Below are positions 28,586-38,073 of a stretch of DNA of 46,387 nucleotides, piece by piece (the stretch's first letter is position 1; each line of letters starts with the position of its first letter). The notes under the pieces were generated by a model. The model saw nothing but the letters and a program-made list of their open reading frames with translations. It did not search any database and was not told the origin of the DNA. Source of the DNA: Sphingomonas segetis (lineage in GTDB: Bacteria > Pseudomonadota > Alphaproteobacteria > Sphingomonadales > Sphingomonadaceae). The stretch is from positions 1 to 46,387 of the forward strand of contig NZ_WJSQ01000004.1 of NCBI RefSeq assembly GCF_009720245.1, given 5' to 3'. Made by a program: the position numbers and the translations under genes.

Positions 28586-30018
28586 TGGCCCGCTTCGCAC
28601 CCATCCTTCCCGAGATCATCCTGGCGATCGGCGGGCTCGTGCTGATGATCGCGTCGGCCTTCGTCACGCGCCGCGGGGCAGGACTGATCAGCTGGCTGGC
28701 GGTCGCGCTGCTGATCGCCGCAACCGTCGCCCTGATCGGCGCGCCGTCGCACGCGGGGCCGCTGTTCGATGGACTGGTCGTCGCCGACCTGTTCGCGAGC
28801 TTCGGCAAGGCGGTGATTTTCCCGGCCGCTGCGGTCGCGGTCATCGCCGCGCATGGCTGGTTCGAACGCGGGACGGAACATGCCGCCGAATATGCCGTGC
28901 TGATCCTGTTCGCGGCCGTCGGAATGAGCGTCATGGTCTCGTCGACAAGCCTGATTTCACTCTACGTCGGACTCGAGCTCAACAGCCTCGCCGGCTACGT
29001 GCTCGCATCGTACCGCCGGCACGACGAACGGTCCGCCGAAGCCGGCCTCAAATATTTCGTGCTTGGCGCGCTCGCGAGCGGGATCCTGCTCTACGGCATC
29101 TCCCTGCTCTACGGCTTCACCGGCACGACCAGCTTCACCGGCGTCGCGGCGGCGTTCGGGCGCGGGGCGCCGACGCTCGGACTGCTGTTCGGACTTGTGT
29201 TCCTGCTCGCGGGAATCGCGTTCAAGATCAGCGCGGTCCCGTTCCACATGTGGACCCCGGACGTGTACGAAGGCGCGCCGACGCCCGTGACCACCTTCTT
29301 CGCGACGGCGCCGAAGGTTGCGTCGGTGCTCCTCGGCGTGCGCGTGTGCATCGAAGCGCTCGGGCCGGCGACCGACGCGTGGCGGCAGATCGTGATCTTC
29401 GCCGCGCTCGCCTCGATCTTCCTCGGCGCGATCGCCGCGTACGGCCAGACCAACATCAAGCGGCTGCTCGCTTATTCCTCGATCAACAACGTGGGTTTCG
29501 CGCTGATCGGCCTTGCGGCGGGGACTGCTCAAGGCGCTTCGTCGGTGCTGTTCTACATGACGGTCTATGTGGTCATGACCGCCGGGGCGTTCCTCTGCGT
29601 GCTGTGGATGCGCGATGGTGACGGAGAGCCGATCGAGACCATCGCCAGCATGTCCGGCCTGTCGCAGAGGCAACCCGGCTTCGCCTTCGCGATGTTCATC
29701 TTCATGTTCAGCCTCGCCGGCGTGCCGCCGATGTTCGGTTTCTGGCCCAAGCTGCTGGTGTTCGACGCCGCCGTCGCCTCGGGCTATGTCGCGCTGGCGG
29801 TCGCCGGCATCCTCGGCGCGGTGATCGGCGCCTATTATTATCTGAAGATCGTCAAGGTGATGTACCTGGACGCGCCGGCCGAGCCTTACTCGCGCGTGCG
29901 TGAGCCGGTGCAGGGCGCGCTGGTGTTGTTCGCGGCGGTCGCGGTGTCGCCACTCGGCTATCTCCTGATCGGCCCCCTGGGCTCGCTCGCGGACCGCGCC
30001 GCGGAGACGCTCTTCTGA
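28585..30018 (+). CDS. nuoN: NADH-quinone oxidoreductase subunit N
   Basis: ND2-type proton-pumping subunit, 477 aa, 14 helices. Conserved pieces are SLYVGLELNSLAGYVLASYR, GLKYFVLGALASGILLYGIS, AFKISAVPFHMWTPDVYEGA (Lys/His) and NIKRLLAYSSINNVGFAL. ATG 28585 overlaps the nuoM stop. Its own stop overlaps the CTG start proposed for birA (CTGA). Confidence 0.97.
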   Translation: MARFAPILPEIILAIGGLVLMIASAFVTRRGAGLISWLAVALLIAATVALIGAPSHAGPLFDGLVVADLFASFGKAVIFPAAAVAVIAAHGWFERGTEHAAEYAVLILFAAVGMSVMVSSTSLISLYVGLELNSLAGYVLASYRRHDERSAEAGLKYFVLGALASGILLYGISLLYGFTGTTSFTGVAAAFGRGAPTLGLLFGLVFLLAGIAFKISAVPFHMWTPDVYEGAPTPVTTFFATAPKVASVLLGVRVCIEALGPATDAWRQIVIFAALASIFLGAIAAYGQTNIKRLLAYSSINNVGFALIGLAAGTAQGASSVLFYMTVYVVMTAGAFLCVLWMRDGDGEPIETIASMSGLSQRQPGFAFAMFIFMFSLAGVPPMFGFWPKLLVFDAAVASGYVALAVAGILGAVIGAYYYLKIVKVMYLDAPAEPYSRVREPVQGALVLFAAVAVSPLGYLLIGPLGSLADRAAETLF

Positions 30019-30704
30019 GCCGAATCCGCGTCGTCGAGCGGATCGGCTCGACCAATGCCGACCTGATTGCAGACCCGAGCGCTCGAGAGGGCGACTGGCT
30101 CGTCGCGCTCGAGCAGGACGCCGGCAAGGGCCGGCAGGGCCGCGCGTGGGTTTCGCCGGCCGGTAATTTCCATGGAAGCACGGTCGTCGAGCTTCGGCCC
30201 CGCGGCGCTCCGCCGCAGACTCTGTCGCTCGCCGCCGGGCTCGCGCTGATCGAGGCCATCGACACCGCCGTCCCGGGAGAGCCGCTGATGCTCAAATGGC
30301 CGAACGACGTGCTTTTGCTGGGGCGCAAGGTCGCCGGAATCCTGCTCGAGCGGAGCGGCGACCGGGTGGTGATCGGCTTCGGCGTCAACCTGGCCTCGGC
30401 GCCCGAGCTGCCGGACCGCAAATGCGCATCGCTGTCCGGCCGCATCGCTCCGGAGGTGTTCGCGCCACTGCTCGCGGACAGCTTCGCGCGGCTGCTCCAG
30501 CTGTGGCGGACGAGCGCGTCGCCGCTCCTCGCGCAGGCGTGGCTCGCGCGGGCGCACCCGATCGGGACAAGGCTGACGGTCCATGCAGGAGCCGACGAAG
30601 CAATCTCAGGCCGCTTCGACGGCCTTGAACCCGACGGCGCGCTCCGTCTGCGCCGTGACGACGGCACGCTCGACGTCGTCCGCGCCGGCGACGTCGAGTT
30701 GTGA
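30015..30704 (+). CDS. birA: Biotin--[acetyl-CoA-carboxylase] ligase, predicted CTG start
   Basis: Activates biotin with ATP and attaches it to the carrier protein. The family N-terminal motifs lie upstream of any ATG/GTG/TTG in the frame: ERIGSTNADL, then QDAGKGRQGRAWVSPAGNF (biotinyl-AMP loop). The first canonical start, ATG 30288, falls inside the core motif MLKWPNDVLL. CTG at 30015 sits in a CTGA overlap with the nuoN stop, with GGAG at 30003-30006, and gives 229 aa. This is the monofunctional type without a DNA-binding domain. The C-terminal SH3-like domain is present (SGRFDGLEPDGALRLRRDDG). Confidence 0.93.
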   Translation: MSRIRVVERIGSTNADLIADPSAREGDWLVALEQDAGKGRQGRAWVSPAGNFHGSTVVELRPRGAPPQTLSLAAGLALIEAIDTAVPGEPLMLKWPNDVLLLGRKVAGILLERSGDRVVIGFGVNLASAPELPDRKCASLSGRIAPEVFAPLLADSFARLLQLWRTSASPLLAQAWLARAHPIGTRLTVHAGADEAISGRFDGLEPDGALRLRRDDGTLDVVRAGDVEL

Positions 30705-30733
30705 ACGGCAGCCCACGAAGCTAGGGCGCGGAC

Positions 30734-31522
30734 ATGCTGCTCGCCATCGACGCCGGTAATACCAATGTCGTGTTCGCGCTCGTCGATGGCGGCGAGATCC
30801 GGGCACGCTGGCGGATCGCGAGCGACCCGCGCCGGACCGCCGACGAATATGCGGTGTGGCTGCACCAGCTAATCGAGCTCGAAGGGCACCCGAAGGACGC
30901 GGTCGATGCGGTCATCATCGGCACGGTCGTGCCGCGCGCGCTCCACAACCTCGAGGTGCTCGCGACGAAATATTTTCGCTCAGAGCCGCTCGTCGCCGGG
31001 CAGGGCAGGGCGGAGTGGCCGATCGCGCTCGAGGTTGACGAGCCGCAGAATGTGGGCGCGGACCGGGCCCTCAACGCGATCGCCGCCCACGCCAAATATC
31101 CCGGCGAGCTGATCGTGATCGATTTCGGCACCGCAACCACCTTCGACCTCGTCGGACCCTCCGGCGCCTACCGGGGCGGGATCATCGCGCCCGGCATCAA
31201 CCTGTCGCTCGAGGCGCTGGTCAGCGCTGCGGCCAAGCTGCCGCGGATCGCGATCGAGGCGCCGAAGGACAATTTGTCGGTGATCGGGCGGACGACCCAG
31301 AGCCAGATGCAGATCGGCATCTACTGGGGCTATGTGGCGATGATCGAGGGGCTCACCGAGCGGATGAAGCGCGAGCTGGAGGGCCCGCCGACGGTCGTTG
31401 CAACGGGAGGCCTCGCCAACCTGTTCGACAAGCACACGAATGTATTCGATGCGATTGAACCCGACCTGACCATCCAGGGTTTGAGTCTCCTGTACGACAT
31501 GGCGATGCGCGGTCCCCGATGA
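30734..31522 (+). CDS. coaX: Type III pantothenate kinase
   Basis: First step of CoA synthesis, pantothenate phosphorylation, ASKHA fold. The 262-aa product has the phosphate-1 motif [15 protein letters not shown], the pantothenate-side [41 protein letters not shown] and the adenosine motif [11 protein letters not shown]. It lies 29 nt after birA and overlaps rnj by ATGA. The birA-coaX-rnj order is a recurring alphaproteobacterial arrangement after nuoN. Confidence 0.96.
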   Translation: MLLAIDAGNTNVVFALVDGGEIRARWRIASDPRRTADEYAVWLHQLIELEGHPKDAVDAVIIGTVVPRALHNLEVLATKYFRSEPLVAGQGRAEWPIALEVDEPQNVGADRALNAIAAHAKYPGELIVIDFGTATTFDLVGPSGAYRGGIIAPGINLSLEALVSAAAKLPRIAIEAPKDNLSVIGRTTQSQMQIGIYWGYVAMIEGLTERMKRELEGPPTVVATGGLANLFDKHTNVFDAIEPDLTIQGLSLLYDMAMRGPR

Positions 31523-33159
31523 TCCCCGGTGAGGAACTCCTGTTCGTCGCGCTCGGCGGCTCGGGCGAGATCGGCATGAACGTCAATCTCTACGGCTGCC
31601 GCGGGCAATGGATCATGGTCGATCTGGGCCTGACCTTCGCTGACCTGAATTACCCCGGAATCGACCTCATCCTGCCTGACCTCGAATTCATCGAGGACCA
31701 GCAGGAGCGGCTCGCCGGGATCATCCTGACCCACGGCCACGAGGATCATATCGGCGCGCTTCCCTACCTCGCCGACGAATTGAAGGCGCCCCTGTTCGCG
31801 ACCCCATTCACCGCCGGGCTGATCGCCGGCAAGCTCGAGGAGGAAGGCCTCACCGGCCGCGTCCAGCTCAATACCGTGGAGCGGGGCGGCACGGTCGAGC
31901 TGGGGCCGTTCCGGATCAGCTTCGTCGCGTTGTCGCACTCCATCCCGGAAGGCAACGGGCTGCTGATCGAGACGCCGTTCGGCAACATCTTCCACACCGG
32001 CGACTGGAAGATCGACGAAACGCCCGTGCTCGGGACCGCGCCGGATACGGACGTTTTGACCGAAATCGGCGACCGCGGCGTGCTCGCGCTCGTCTGCGAC
32101 TCGACGAACGTGTTCCAGGACAAGCCGTCGGGATCGGAGGAGAGCGTCCACGAGGGGCTGCTCGCCCAGGTTATGATGGCGAACGGGCGCGTGCTGGTCA
32201 CGACCTTCGCGTCGAACGCGGCGCGGTTGCAGACGATCGGGCGCGTCGCTCGCGAGGCCGGACGAAAGGTGTGCATCGCCGGCCGCTCGCTCGACCGCAT
32301 CCTCCGGGTTGCGCAGGCGACAGGCTACCTGCGAGATTTCCCGCCGCCGATCGGCTTCGACGAGGCGATGCGCCTGCCGCGGAGCGAAGTGCTGATCATC
32401 GCAACCGGCGGACAAGGCGAGCCGCGCGCCGCCCTTGGGCGGATCGCTTCGGGCTCGCACGAGCTCAAGCTCGGCGAGGATGACACGGTGATCTTCTCGT
32501 CGCGGATCATCCCCGGCAACGAGGTCGCGATCGGGCGCGTCATGAACCAGCTCTCCGACCTCGGCGTGCACATCGTCACCGAAAAGCAGGCGCACGTGCA
32601 CGTGTCCGGTCACCCGGGGCGGCCCGAGCTCGTGCAGATGTACAAGTGGGTGCGGCCGCAGATCGTGGTCCCGGTCCACGGCGAGGCGCGGCACCTGGCC
32701 GAGCACGCTCGTCTCGCGCTCGACCATGGCGTGGCGCACGCGGTGGTCCAGCGCAACGGCGACATCGTCCGCCTCGCGCCCGGCGACCCGAAGAAGGTGG
32801 ACGAAGTCCGCGTCGGGCGTCTCGTGCTCGACGGCGACGTCATCCTTCCCGCGGACGGCGCGACCGTAAACGAGCGGCGCAAGATCGGATACGGCGGGCT
32901 GATCACCGTCGCACTCCCGGTCGGCGAGGACGGCCAGCTCGCCGGCTGGCCGCTGATCCGGCCGTTCGGCGTCCCGGTCGAGGAGGACCGCGACGATTTC
33001 ATCGCCGATGCCTGCGATGCCGCGACCCGCGCCTACGGTGCCGGCGTCGACGAGGAGAAGCTGCGCGAGGCGGTCCGGCTTGCGGTGCGGCGCTGCGCCA
33101 CGCTGTGGACCGGCAAGAAGCCCGTCGTGGAGGTCATGCTCCTGCAAGTCGCCGCATGA
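31519..33159 (+). CDS. rnj: Ribonuclease J
   Basis: Beta-CASP metallo-beta-lactamase ribonuclease with 5'-3' exo- and endonuclease activity in mRNA decay and rRNA maturation. In the 546-aa product the zinc motif is His72-x-His74-x-Asp76-His77 ([14 protein letters not shown]), followed by [29 protein letters not shown], the beta-CASP segments [16 protein letters not shown] and SSRIIPGNE, and [12 protein letters not shown]. It overlaps coaX and DUF1467 by 4 nt each, so it probably shares the nuo transcript. Confidence 0.96.
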   Translation: MIPGEELLFVALGGSGEIGMNVNLYGCRGQWIMVDLGLTFADLNYPGIDLILPDLEFIEDQQERLAGIILTHGHEDHIGALPYLADELKAPLFATPFTAGLIAGKLEEEGLTGRVQLNTVERGGTVELGPFRISFVALSHSIPEGNGLLIETPFGNIFHTGDWKIDETPVLGTAPDTDVLTEIGDRGVLALVCDSTNVFQDKPSGSEESVHEGLLAQVMMANGRVLVTTFASNAARLQTIGRVAREAGRKVCIAGRSLDRILRVAQATGYLRDFPPPIGFDEAMRLPRSEVLIIATGGQGEPRAALGRIASGSHELKLGEDDTVIFSSRIIPGNEVAIGRVMNQLSDLGVHIVTEKQAHVHVSGHPGRPELVQMYKWVRPQIVVPVHGEARHLAEHARLALDHGVAHAVVQRNGDIVRLAPGDPKKVDEVRVGRLVLDGDVILPADGATVNERRKIGYGGLITVALPVGEDGQLAGWPLIRPFGVPVEEDRDDFIADACDAATRAYGAGVDEEKLREAVRLAVRRCATLWTGKKPVVEVMLLQVAA

Positions 33160-33422
33160 AGCTCACCTCGATCATCGCCATCTATTTCCTGTTCTTCGCC
33201 GGAAGCGCGTTCATCTTGCTGCCCTTCGGCGTGAGGACGACCGAGGAGGCGGGCGGCCAGCGAGTGCCCGGCCAGGCGGAGAGCGCGCCGCACAGGTTCG
33301 ACGTGAAGCGCCATTTCCTCAAGGCCGCCGTGCTCGCGGCACTGCTGTTCGCACTTTATTATGCGAACTGGGCGTTCGGCTGGATCACGCCCGACGACCT
33401 CGACCTCTACCGGCGCATCTAG
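33156..33422 (+). CDS. DUF1467 family membrane protein
   Basis: An 88-aa protein with two helices: about 5-22 (SIIAIYFLFFAGSAFILLPF) and about 55-72 (AAVLAALLFALYYANWAFGW). The family pattern LPFGVRTTEEAG then GQAESAPHRF is typical of alphaproteobacterial DUF1467, function unknown, usually next to rnj. ATG 33156 overlaps the rnj stop. Its TAG shares the tetranucleotide CTAG with the stop of the convergent gene. Confidence 0.88.
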   Translation: MKLTSIIAIYFLFFAGSAFILLPFGVRTTEEAGGQRVPGQAESAPHRFDVKRHFLKAAVLAALLFALYYANWAFGWITPDDLDLYRRI

Positions 33423-35731
33423 CGCCTCTTGTCGATCGTCTGGGCGAGCGCCGCGTAGAGCTTGCCCATGTCCGAGGACATCAGTGTAACGGCGATGATT
33501 CCGCCGTCTCGCTCGGCGATGACGCGCCGGAGCATGGACTCGAAATCGTGGACGTAGCGATTGACCGAGCGCTGGAACTCGAGGTCGCTGTCGTAATGGG
33601 CGCGGATCGCGCGCGATTCACTGCCGCCGATGAGGCGCACGGCGCGGCTGGTGAACACCCCGCGATTGCCCTTGAGGTAGGCGCCCCACGCCTTGTCGTC
33701 GATTTCGTCCGACAGGATTTTGCCGACGTCGATCGCCGCCGAGTGCATCGAATCGATGAGCAGCGAGACGCGGCGGGCGAACGCCTCGCTGTCCTTCTCG
33801 CGCTGGTCCTTCTGCGTTTCCTCGATGTGCTGCTCGAGCGCGGCTGCGCTCTGGCCGATCGTCACCATCTGCTGGGTCAGGCGTTCCGAGGCCGAACGGG
33901 CGGAGTCGATCGCGCGGGCGGCGACGTTTTCGACGTCGCGCAGGCGGTCCTCGACGCTTTCCTTGATCGCGCGCTCTAGCGCGGCTCGGGTCTCGTCCGA
34001 CAGCTTGCCGGCGCTCGCGGGGATGACGCTTTCGATTGCCTCGCGCGCGCGCTCCGCGGCATGCGCGGCCGCTTCCTTGACCTGGACGAGCGCGGAAACC
34101 AGCGCGGGCGCGGTTTCGGCGCTGAGGTCCGCAGCCTCGCGCTCGACCTGCGCCAGAGTCGAAGCGAGATTGCTGAGCTTCGACTGGGCGTCGCCCACGC
34201 CGTCGTCGACGCTGGCGAGAAGCGCGGCAAAGCGGTCCTGCTGCTCGGCGATGGTCGCCCCGGTCGCCGACAGCCGCTCGCCGGCCTCGACCGTCGCGTC
34301 GCGCAGCCAGCTAAGCTCCGGACGCAGGGCGCCAGCGGTTTCGGTCAGCCGGTCGGCGCCGCCCTGCGCCTCACCAATGGCCGTGCCGAGATTGTCGCGG
34401 ATTTCGTCCGTCAGCTTGTCGATGCTTTCACGCAGCGTCGCGGTGCGCTCCGCGATCGAGCCGATCGCCATGTCCTGCGAGCTAGCCTGCGAAGCCAGCG
34501 TGTCGAGCTCGGTCCGGGCGCGGGAGAGCGATTCGAGGAAGCGGTTGGCGCGCTCGTCGCCGTTCGCGGCGAGTTCGCCGAAACGCTCGTCGATCATCGA
34601 CAGGCCGCGGTCGATCTCGGCGATCATTTTTTGCGATGCACGGTCCTGCTCGGCGACGCGCAGCGACAGGGTTTCCAGCGAGGAGTTCGCCTGGCCGACG
34701 TTCGCGGCGAGCGATTCGGAGGCTTCCGCGCCGGCTTTGCCAATCCCGGCCGAGGCCTGTTGCACCAGCGCCTCGACCGCCGCCGACTGGACGTCGATGC
34801 CGGTACGGATCTCTCCGAGAGTTGCAGAGGTGCGCTCGAGCAGGGCATCCAGAACTGCGGAGAAGCCGACATGCGCTTCGCCGACGCGGCTAGCGGCGCC
34901 CGAACCGGCGGCATCGATCTCGGCGAGGCGCGCAGCAAGGCGGTCGGTCGCTTCGGCGATCATCTGGTCGGCTTCACGCGTGCGCTCGGCGAGGTTGCCG
35001 ACCTGACGCTCGAACTCGTCGGCCTTCTCCGTCGACTGGCTGCCGATGGAGCGGAGCTGCTCGGACAGGCGGCGCGTCGATTCCTCGGCGCGCGGGAGAT
35101 CCTCGAGCAGCACCGCAACGTCGTTGCGCGCCGACTCGGCGGCCCGGTCGAGCGCTTCGCCGTGCAGCTTGAGCTTCTCGCTGCTGCTGTCGAATTGCTG
35201 GGTGATCCCGCCGAGCTTGCCGGTGGCGTCGTCGCCGAGCTGCATCAGGTGCTGCGCCATCATCGTCAGTTCGGCGCGGCTGTCGGTGATCCGCTGCGCG
35301 AGGACTTCGAGCAAGGCCTCCAGCGACTGCGCCTCGCCGCGCATCGCGATCACGGAGCGAGTGAAGGCTTCCGCCTCCTTGCGCCGCGTCCGTCCGAAGA
35401 TCAGCCAGACCAGGCCGAGCAGCGCCAGCGGCCCGGCACTGATCGCGAGCCATTGCGCCAGCTGGGGTGACGATAGCGGCTGTCCGGCGAGCGTGCGTCC
35501 CGCCGACCAGGCCGAATAAGCAAGCCACAGCGCGGCGAGCAGGCCGAGCGCGATGCCGAGCACCTGCCTTCCGCCCGTGCCGGGACGGCTCGCCTCGGCC
35601 TCGGTCGGCTGCAGCCACCGTTCTTCCTCGAACGAGACCTCCGGCACGGCGTCCGCGCTCGTCAGCTCGAGGGGCTCTGCCGCATCGCTGGCCGGTGGCA
35701 GAGGTTCGGCGCGCTTGGGGGTCGGTGTCAT
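33419..35731 (-). CDS. Large membrane-anchored coiled-coil protein (TipN-like layout)
   Basis: About 770 aa. A short acidic/Pro-rich N-terminus is followed by two helices (about 56-80 and 95-115), then about 500 residues of Ala/Glu/Arg-rich coiled coil with repeated SIAERTATLRESIDKLTDEI-like blocks. A conserved globular C-terminus (last 110 aa) includes AYLKGNRGVFTSRAVRLI, VNRYVHDFESMLRRV and LMSSDMGKLYAALAQTIDKR. Two helices plus a long coiled coil resemble the Caulobacter polarity factor TipN; homology is not established here. It could also be a chemoreceptor-like or envelope-bridging structural protein. ATG 35731 is preferred, but GTG 35761 is possible. Confidence 0.8.
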   Translation of the reverse strand: MTPTPKRAEPLPPASDAAEPLELTSADAVPEVSFEEERWLQPTEAEASRPGTGGRQVLGIALGLLAALWLAYSAWSAGRTLAGQPLSSPQLAQWLAISAGPLALLGLVWLIFGRTRRKEAEAFTRSVIAMRGEAQSLEALLEVLAQRITDSRAELTMMAQHLMQLGDDATGKLGGITQQFDSSSEKLKLHGEALDRAAESARNDVAVLLEDLPRAEESTRRLSEQLRSIGSQSTEKADEFERQVGNLAERTREADQMIAEATDRLAARLAEIDAAGSGAASRVGEAHVGFSAVLDALLERTSATLGEIRTGIDVQSAAVEALVQQASAGIGKAGAEASESLAANVGQANSSLETLSLRVAEQDRASQKMIAEIDRGLSMIDERFGELAANGDERANRFLESLSRARTELDTLASQASSQDMAIGSIAERTATLRESIDKLTDEIRDNLGTAIGEAQGGADRLTETAGALRPELSWLRDATVEAGERLSATGATIAEQQDRFAALLASVDDGVGDAQSKLSNLASTLAQVEREAADLSAETAPALVSALVQVKEAAAHAAERAREAIESVIPASAGKLSDETRAALERAIKESVEDRLRDVENVAARAIDSARSASERLTQQMVTIGQSAAALEQHIEETQKDQREKDSEAFARRVSLLIDSMHSAAIDVGKILSDEIDDKAWGAYLKGNRGVFTSRAVRLIGGSESRAIRAHYDSDLEFQRSVNRYVHDFESMLRRVIAERDGGIIAVTLMSSDMGKLYAALAQTIDKRR

Positions 35732-35812
35732 CGCAACGGGGACTTTACCATCTTTGAACACCTGCGAAAGCGATTAGAGAGGTGCGGCGAAACGGGGAGG
35801 GATCACGGACGA

Positions 35813-36994
35813 ATGGCGATCGGCGCGCTGATCGGTGCCTATCAGGAGGACGACAGCGGAGGCCTGCGCGCGTTGCTCCCGCTCTCGGGCCGGACTCTCA
35901 TCGAATATCAGGTGCGCTGCGCCGCCGCTGCGGGCGCGGCTCCCATCGTCGTTGTGGTCGAGCGCGTGCCGCAGGCGCTGCAAGACGCGTTCGAGCGGCT
36001 GCGCCTCGACGGGATCGGAGTCTTCGCGGCGAGCGACGTCGGCGAAGCGCTCAGCCGGTTCGAGGCGGGCTCGATGATTCTCCTCGTCGGCGACGGGATC
36101 GCGCCGCCGACGGACCTTGTTGCCACCATCGCCGACGAACCGGAGCCCGCGGTTGCGACGGTGCCGGACGATGAGAGCCACGAGCGGTTCGAGCGGATCG
36201 ACGCCGAGTCGCGTTGGGCCGGCGTGGCGCTGGTCGATGCGCGCCTGCTCGGATCGACCGCGGCGATGCTCGGCGACTGGGACCTGCAATCGACCCTCCT
36301 GCGGCGGGCATTGCAGGAGGGAGCGCTCAGGATACCCGTCAGCGGGGCAGGCGGCGAGCCGCTTCTGGTCCAGCGCGCCGAGGATCTCGACGATTTCGAG
36401 CGAAGGCTCTTCGTCGCTTCGCGCGGGCTCCGGCCCGACTGGGTGAGCCGATATCTGCTGCCGCCGATCGAAGAGTTCGCGACGGCGCATTTGATGGAAA
36501 CCAGTGTCCGGCCGGCGTGGCTGATGTGGGGCGCGCTCGCGCTCACGCTCGGCGGCGCCGTCTGCTTCGGCCGCGGCTGGCTCGGCGCAGGGCTGATCCT
36601 CCTGCTTCTGTCGATGCCGCTCGATCTGATCGCGAGCCGGCTCGCGACCTTGCGGCTGCGGCCGTTGCCGGTACGGATGCTCAGCCGGCTATCGCTCTGG
36701 CCGGCGGCGGGGATCGCACTGCTGGCGCTTGGCTGGTGGGAAATGCGGCACAACAGCGGCTGGGGCGCGCTCGTCACCGCGCTCGCAGCCGGCGGATTCG
36801 CAGAGGCCGCGAGGATGGAGCGCGCCGCGATCTCCGACAACGAATTGTGGCTGATCTCGCGCCGCAGCGCGATTGTGCTGGCGATACCGTTCGCGGTTGC
36901 CGGCGCCTGGACGAGTTATTTGATCGGCCTGCTCGCTTATGCCGCGATTTCCTTTTTCATCATCCAGCACGTGCGGCACGAGCAGTCGAGTTGA
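35813..36994 (+). CDS. Nucleotidyltransferase-like / CDP-alcohol phosphotransferase-like fusion, probably inactive
   Basis: 393 aa. Residues 1-205 look like a nucleotidyltransferase Rossmann fold (AIGALIGAYQEDD, LLPLSGRTLIEYQVRCAAAA), but without a convincing GGxGxRxxP loop. From 208 the segment DWVSRYLLPPIEEFATAHLM resembles the linker that precedes CDP-alcohol phosphotransferase domains in bifunctional IPCT/DIPPS proteins. About five helices follow. Where the signature D-G-x2-A-R-x8-G-x3-D-x3-D should be, the protein has Asp271-L-I-A-S-Arg276 and then lacks the Gly and both later Asp. Catalysis is therefore unlikely; a binding or scaffold role is inference. Confidence 0.65.
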   Translation: MAIGALIGAYQEDDSGGLRALLPLSGRTLIEYQVRCAAAAGAAPIVVVVERVPQALQDAFERLRLDGIGVFAASDVGEALSRFEAGSMILLVGDGIAPPTDLVATIADEPEPAVATVPDDESHERFERIDAESRWAGVALVDARLLGSTAAMLGDWDLQSTLLRRALQEGALRIPVSGAGGEPLLVQRAEDLDDFERRLFVASRGLRPDWVSRYLLPPIEEFATAHLMETSVRPAWLMWGALALTLGGAVCFGRGWLGAGLILLLLSMPLDLIASRLATLRLRPLPVRMLSRLSLWPAAGIALLALGWWEMRHNSGWGALVTALAAGGFAEAARMERAAISDNELWLISRRSAIVLAIPFAVAGAWTSYLIGLLAYAAISFFIIQHVRHEQSS

Positions 36995-37032
36995 CCCGAA
37001 GTTAACCCAAACCGGATAACGCCTAGCGGGTA

Positions 37033-38073
37033 ATGATGCCTGAAGAATGGCCGATTGCCGCTTCGGCGGACCGGAACGCGCCTGCACGCGCGGCGGGGCG
37101 GTCGCGCCTGTCGACCGTGCGCGCCGATTTCTTCCTCGATCCGGCCGAGCGCCTGACCGAGCAGGAGCGCGCGCTGATGACGGCGATGCTGCACTGCCTC
37201 GTCGGCGATATCGCCGGGGAGATTGGCGCGGCTTTGCCGGCGGGCCGGGCCGGGGCGAACGACGACGATGCGGCCATGGTCGGGGCGCTCACGCAGGCTG
37301 GCCTGCTCGACGATTCGGAGTTGATGGCGCTGCTGCTGCGCCGGGCCGACGAGGAGCGGATCGGCACCGCGGCGCGGGCGCGCAGCGGGCGCCGCGAGGC
37401 ACGGGCGATTCAGGGCCTCGTCAGCCACCACAACGGCGCCGTGTCTGCTGCGGCGATGGGGCTGATCCTGGCGCGTGGGCGGCGCCGCGACCGCTTTGGC
37501 CAGTGCCTGCTCGGCTTCGACGACCTTTCGCACGAGGCAGCGGCGCGGCTGGTGCTGGCGGTTGCCGCCGCGCTCCGGAGAGACGTCGCCGCCACTGCGG
37601 GGACGGCCGCCGCGGACAATGAGCTTTCCGCGGCGGCGGATCGGCTGCTTGAGCGCCATGAACCCGCGCGCAGCATCGAAGCGCTGACCGGCGCCCTCGT
37701 CGCTCTGCTCGACGACTCTGGGGGGCTGACCGACGAGCTTCTGCTTGCCTGTGCGCAGGAAGGCGAGGTCGGCTTCCTCGCGGAAGTCCTCGGCCGTCGG
37801 GCTGGCATTTCCGGGACCGTCGCGCTCGACGAGCTGCTTTCGGGCAAGGCGCAGCAGATGATGGCGCTGCTGCGCGTCGCCGGCTTTTCGCGCGAGCTCA
37901 GTGCGGGGCTGCTCGCCAGCGTCGGCGACCTGCTCGGAATCGACGACCCCGGCGCCGCAATCGGGCTTTTCGATGGCATGAGCGGCGACGAAGTGAAGGC
38001 GGCGGCAAGCTGGATCGCGGCACCTCCGGCCTATCGCGCGGCGCTCGAGGCGCTTGGAAACGGCAATGGCTAG
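37033..38073 (+). CDS. DUF2336 family protein
   Basis: 346 aa, almost all helical, Ala/Leu-rich, fitting the predicted alpha-solenoid of DUF2336. Typical pieces are RADFFLDPAERLTEQERALM near the N-terminus, IQGLVSHHNGAVSAAAM and ELLLACAQEGEVGFLAEVL. The family has no settled function. It overlaps the downstream kinase-like gene by 8 nt, so the two are co-produced; a partner or scaffold role for that protein is plausible but unproven. ATG 37033 and ATG 37036 are equivalent start options. Confidence 0.75.
   Translation: MMPEEWPIAASADRNAPARAAGRSRLSTVRADFFLDPAERLTEQERALMTAMLHCLVGDIAGEIGAALPAGRAGANDDDAAMVGALTQAGLLDDSELMALLLRRADEERIGTAARARSGRREARAIQGLVSHHNGAVSAAAMGLILARGRRRDRFGQCLLGFDDLSHEAAARLVLAVAAALRRDVAATAGTAAADNELSAAADRLLERHEPARSIEALTGALVALLDDSGGLTDELLLACAQEGEVGFLAEVLGRRAGISGTVALDELLSGKAQQMMALLRVAGFSRELSAGLLASVGDLLGIDDPGAAIGLFDGMSGDEVKAAASWIAAPPAYRAALEALGNGNG

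Noticed and set aside
26960-28600. 546-codon minus-strand frame opposite nuoM
   Set aside because: Composition typical of an antisense shadow of a hydrophobic gene (His/Asp/Glu/Arg-rich); nuoM on the other strand is certain.
30288-30704. birA starting at ATG 30288 (138 aa)
   Set aside because: This would remove the STNADL and GRQGRAW motifs needed for biotin activation, which are clearly encoded upstream in the same frame.
33693-35006. Ser/Arg/Ala-rich plus-strand frame of 437 codons opposite the coiled-coil gene
   Set aside because: It mirrors the repetitive Ala/Glu codons of the minus-strand gene and has no domain-like features.
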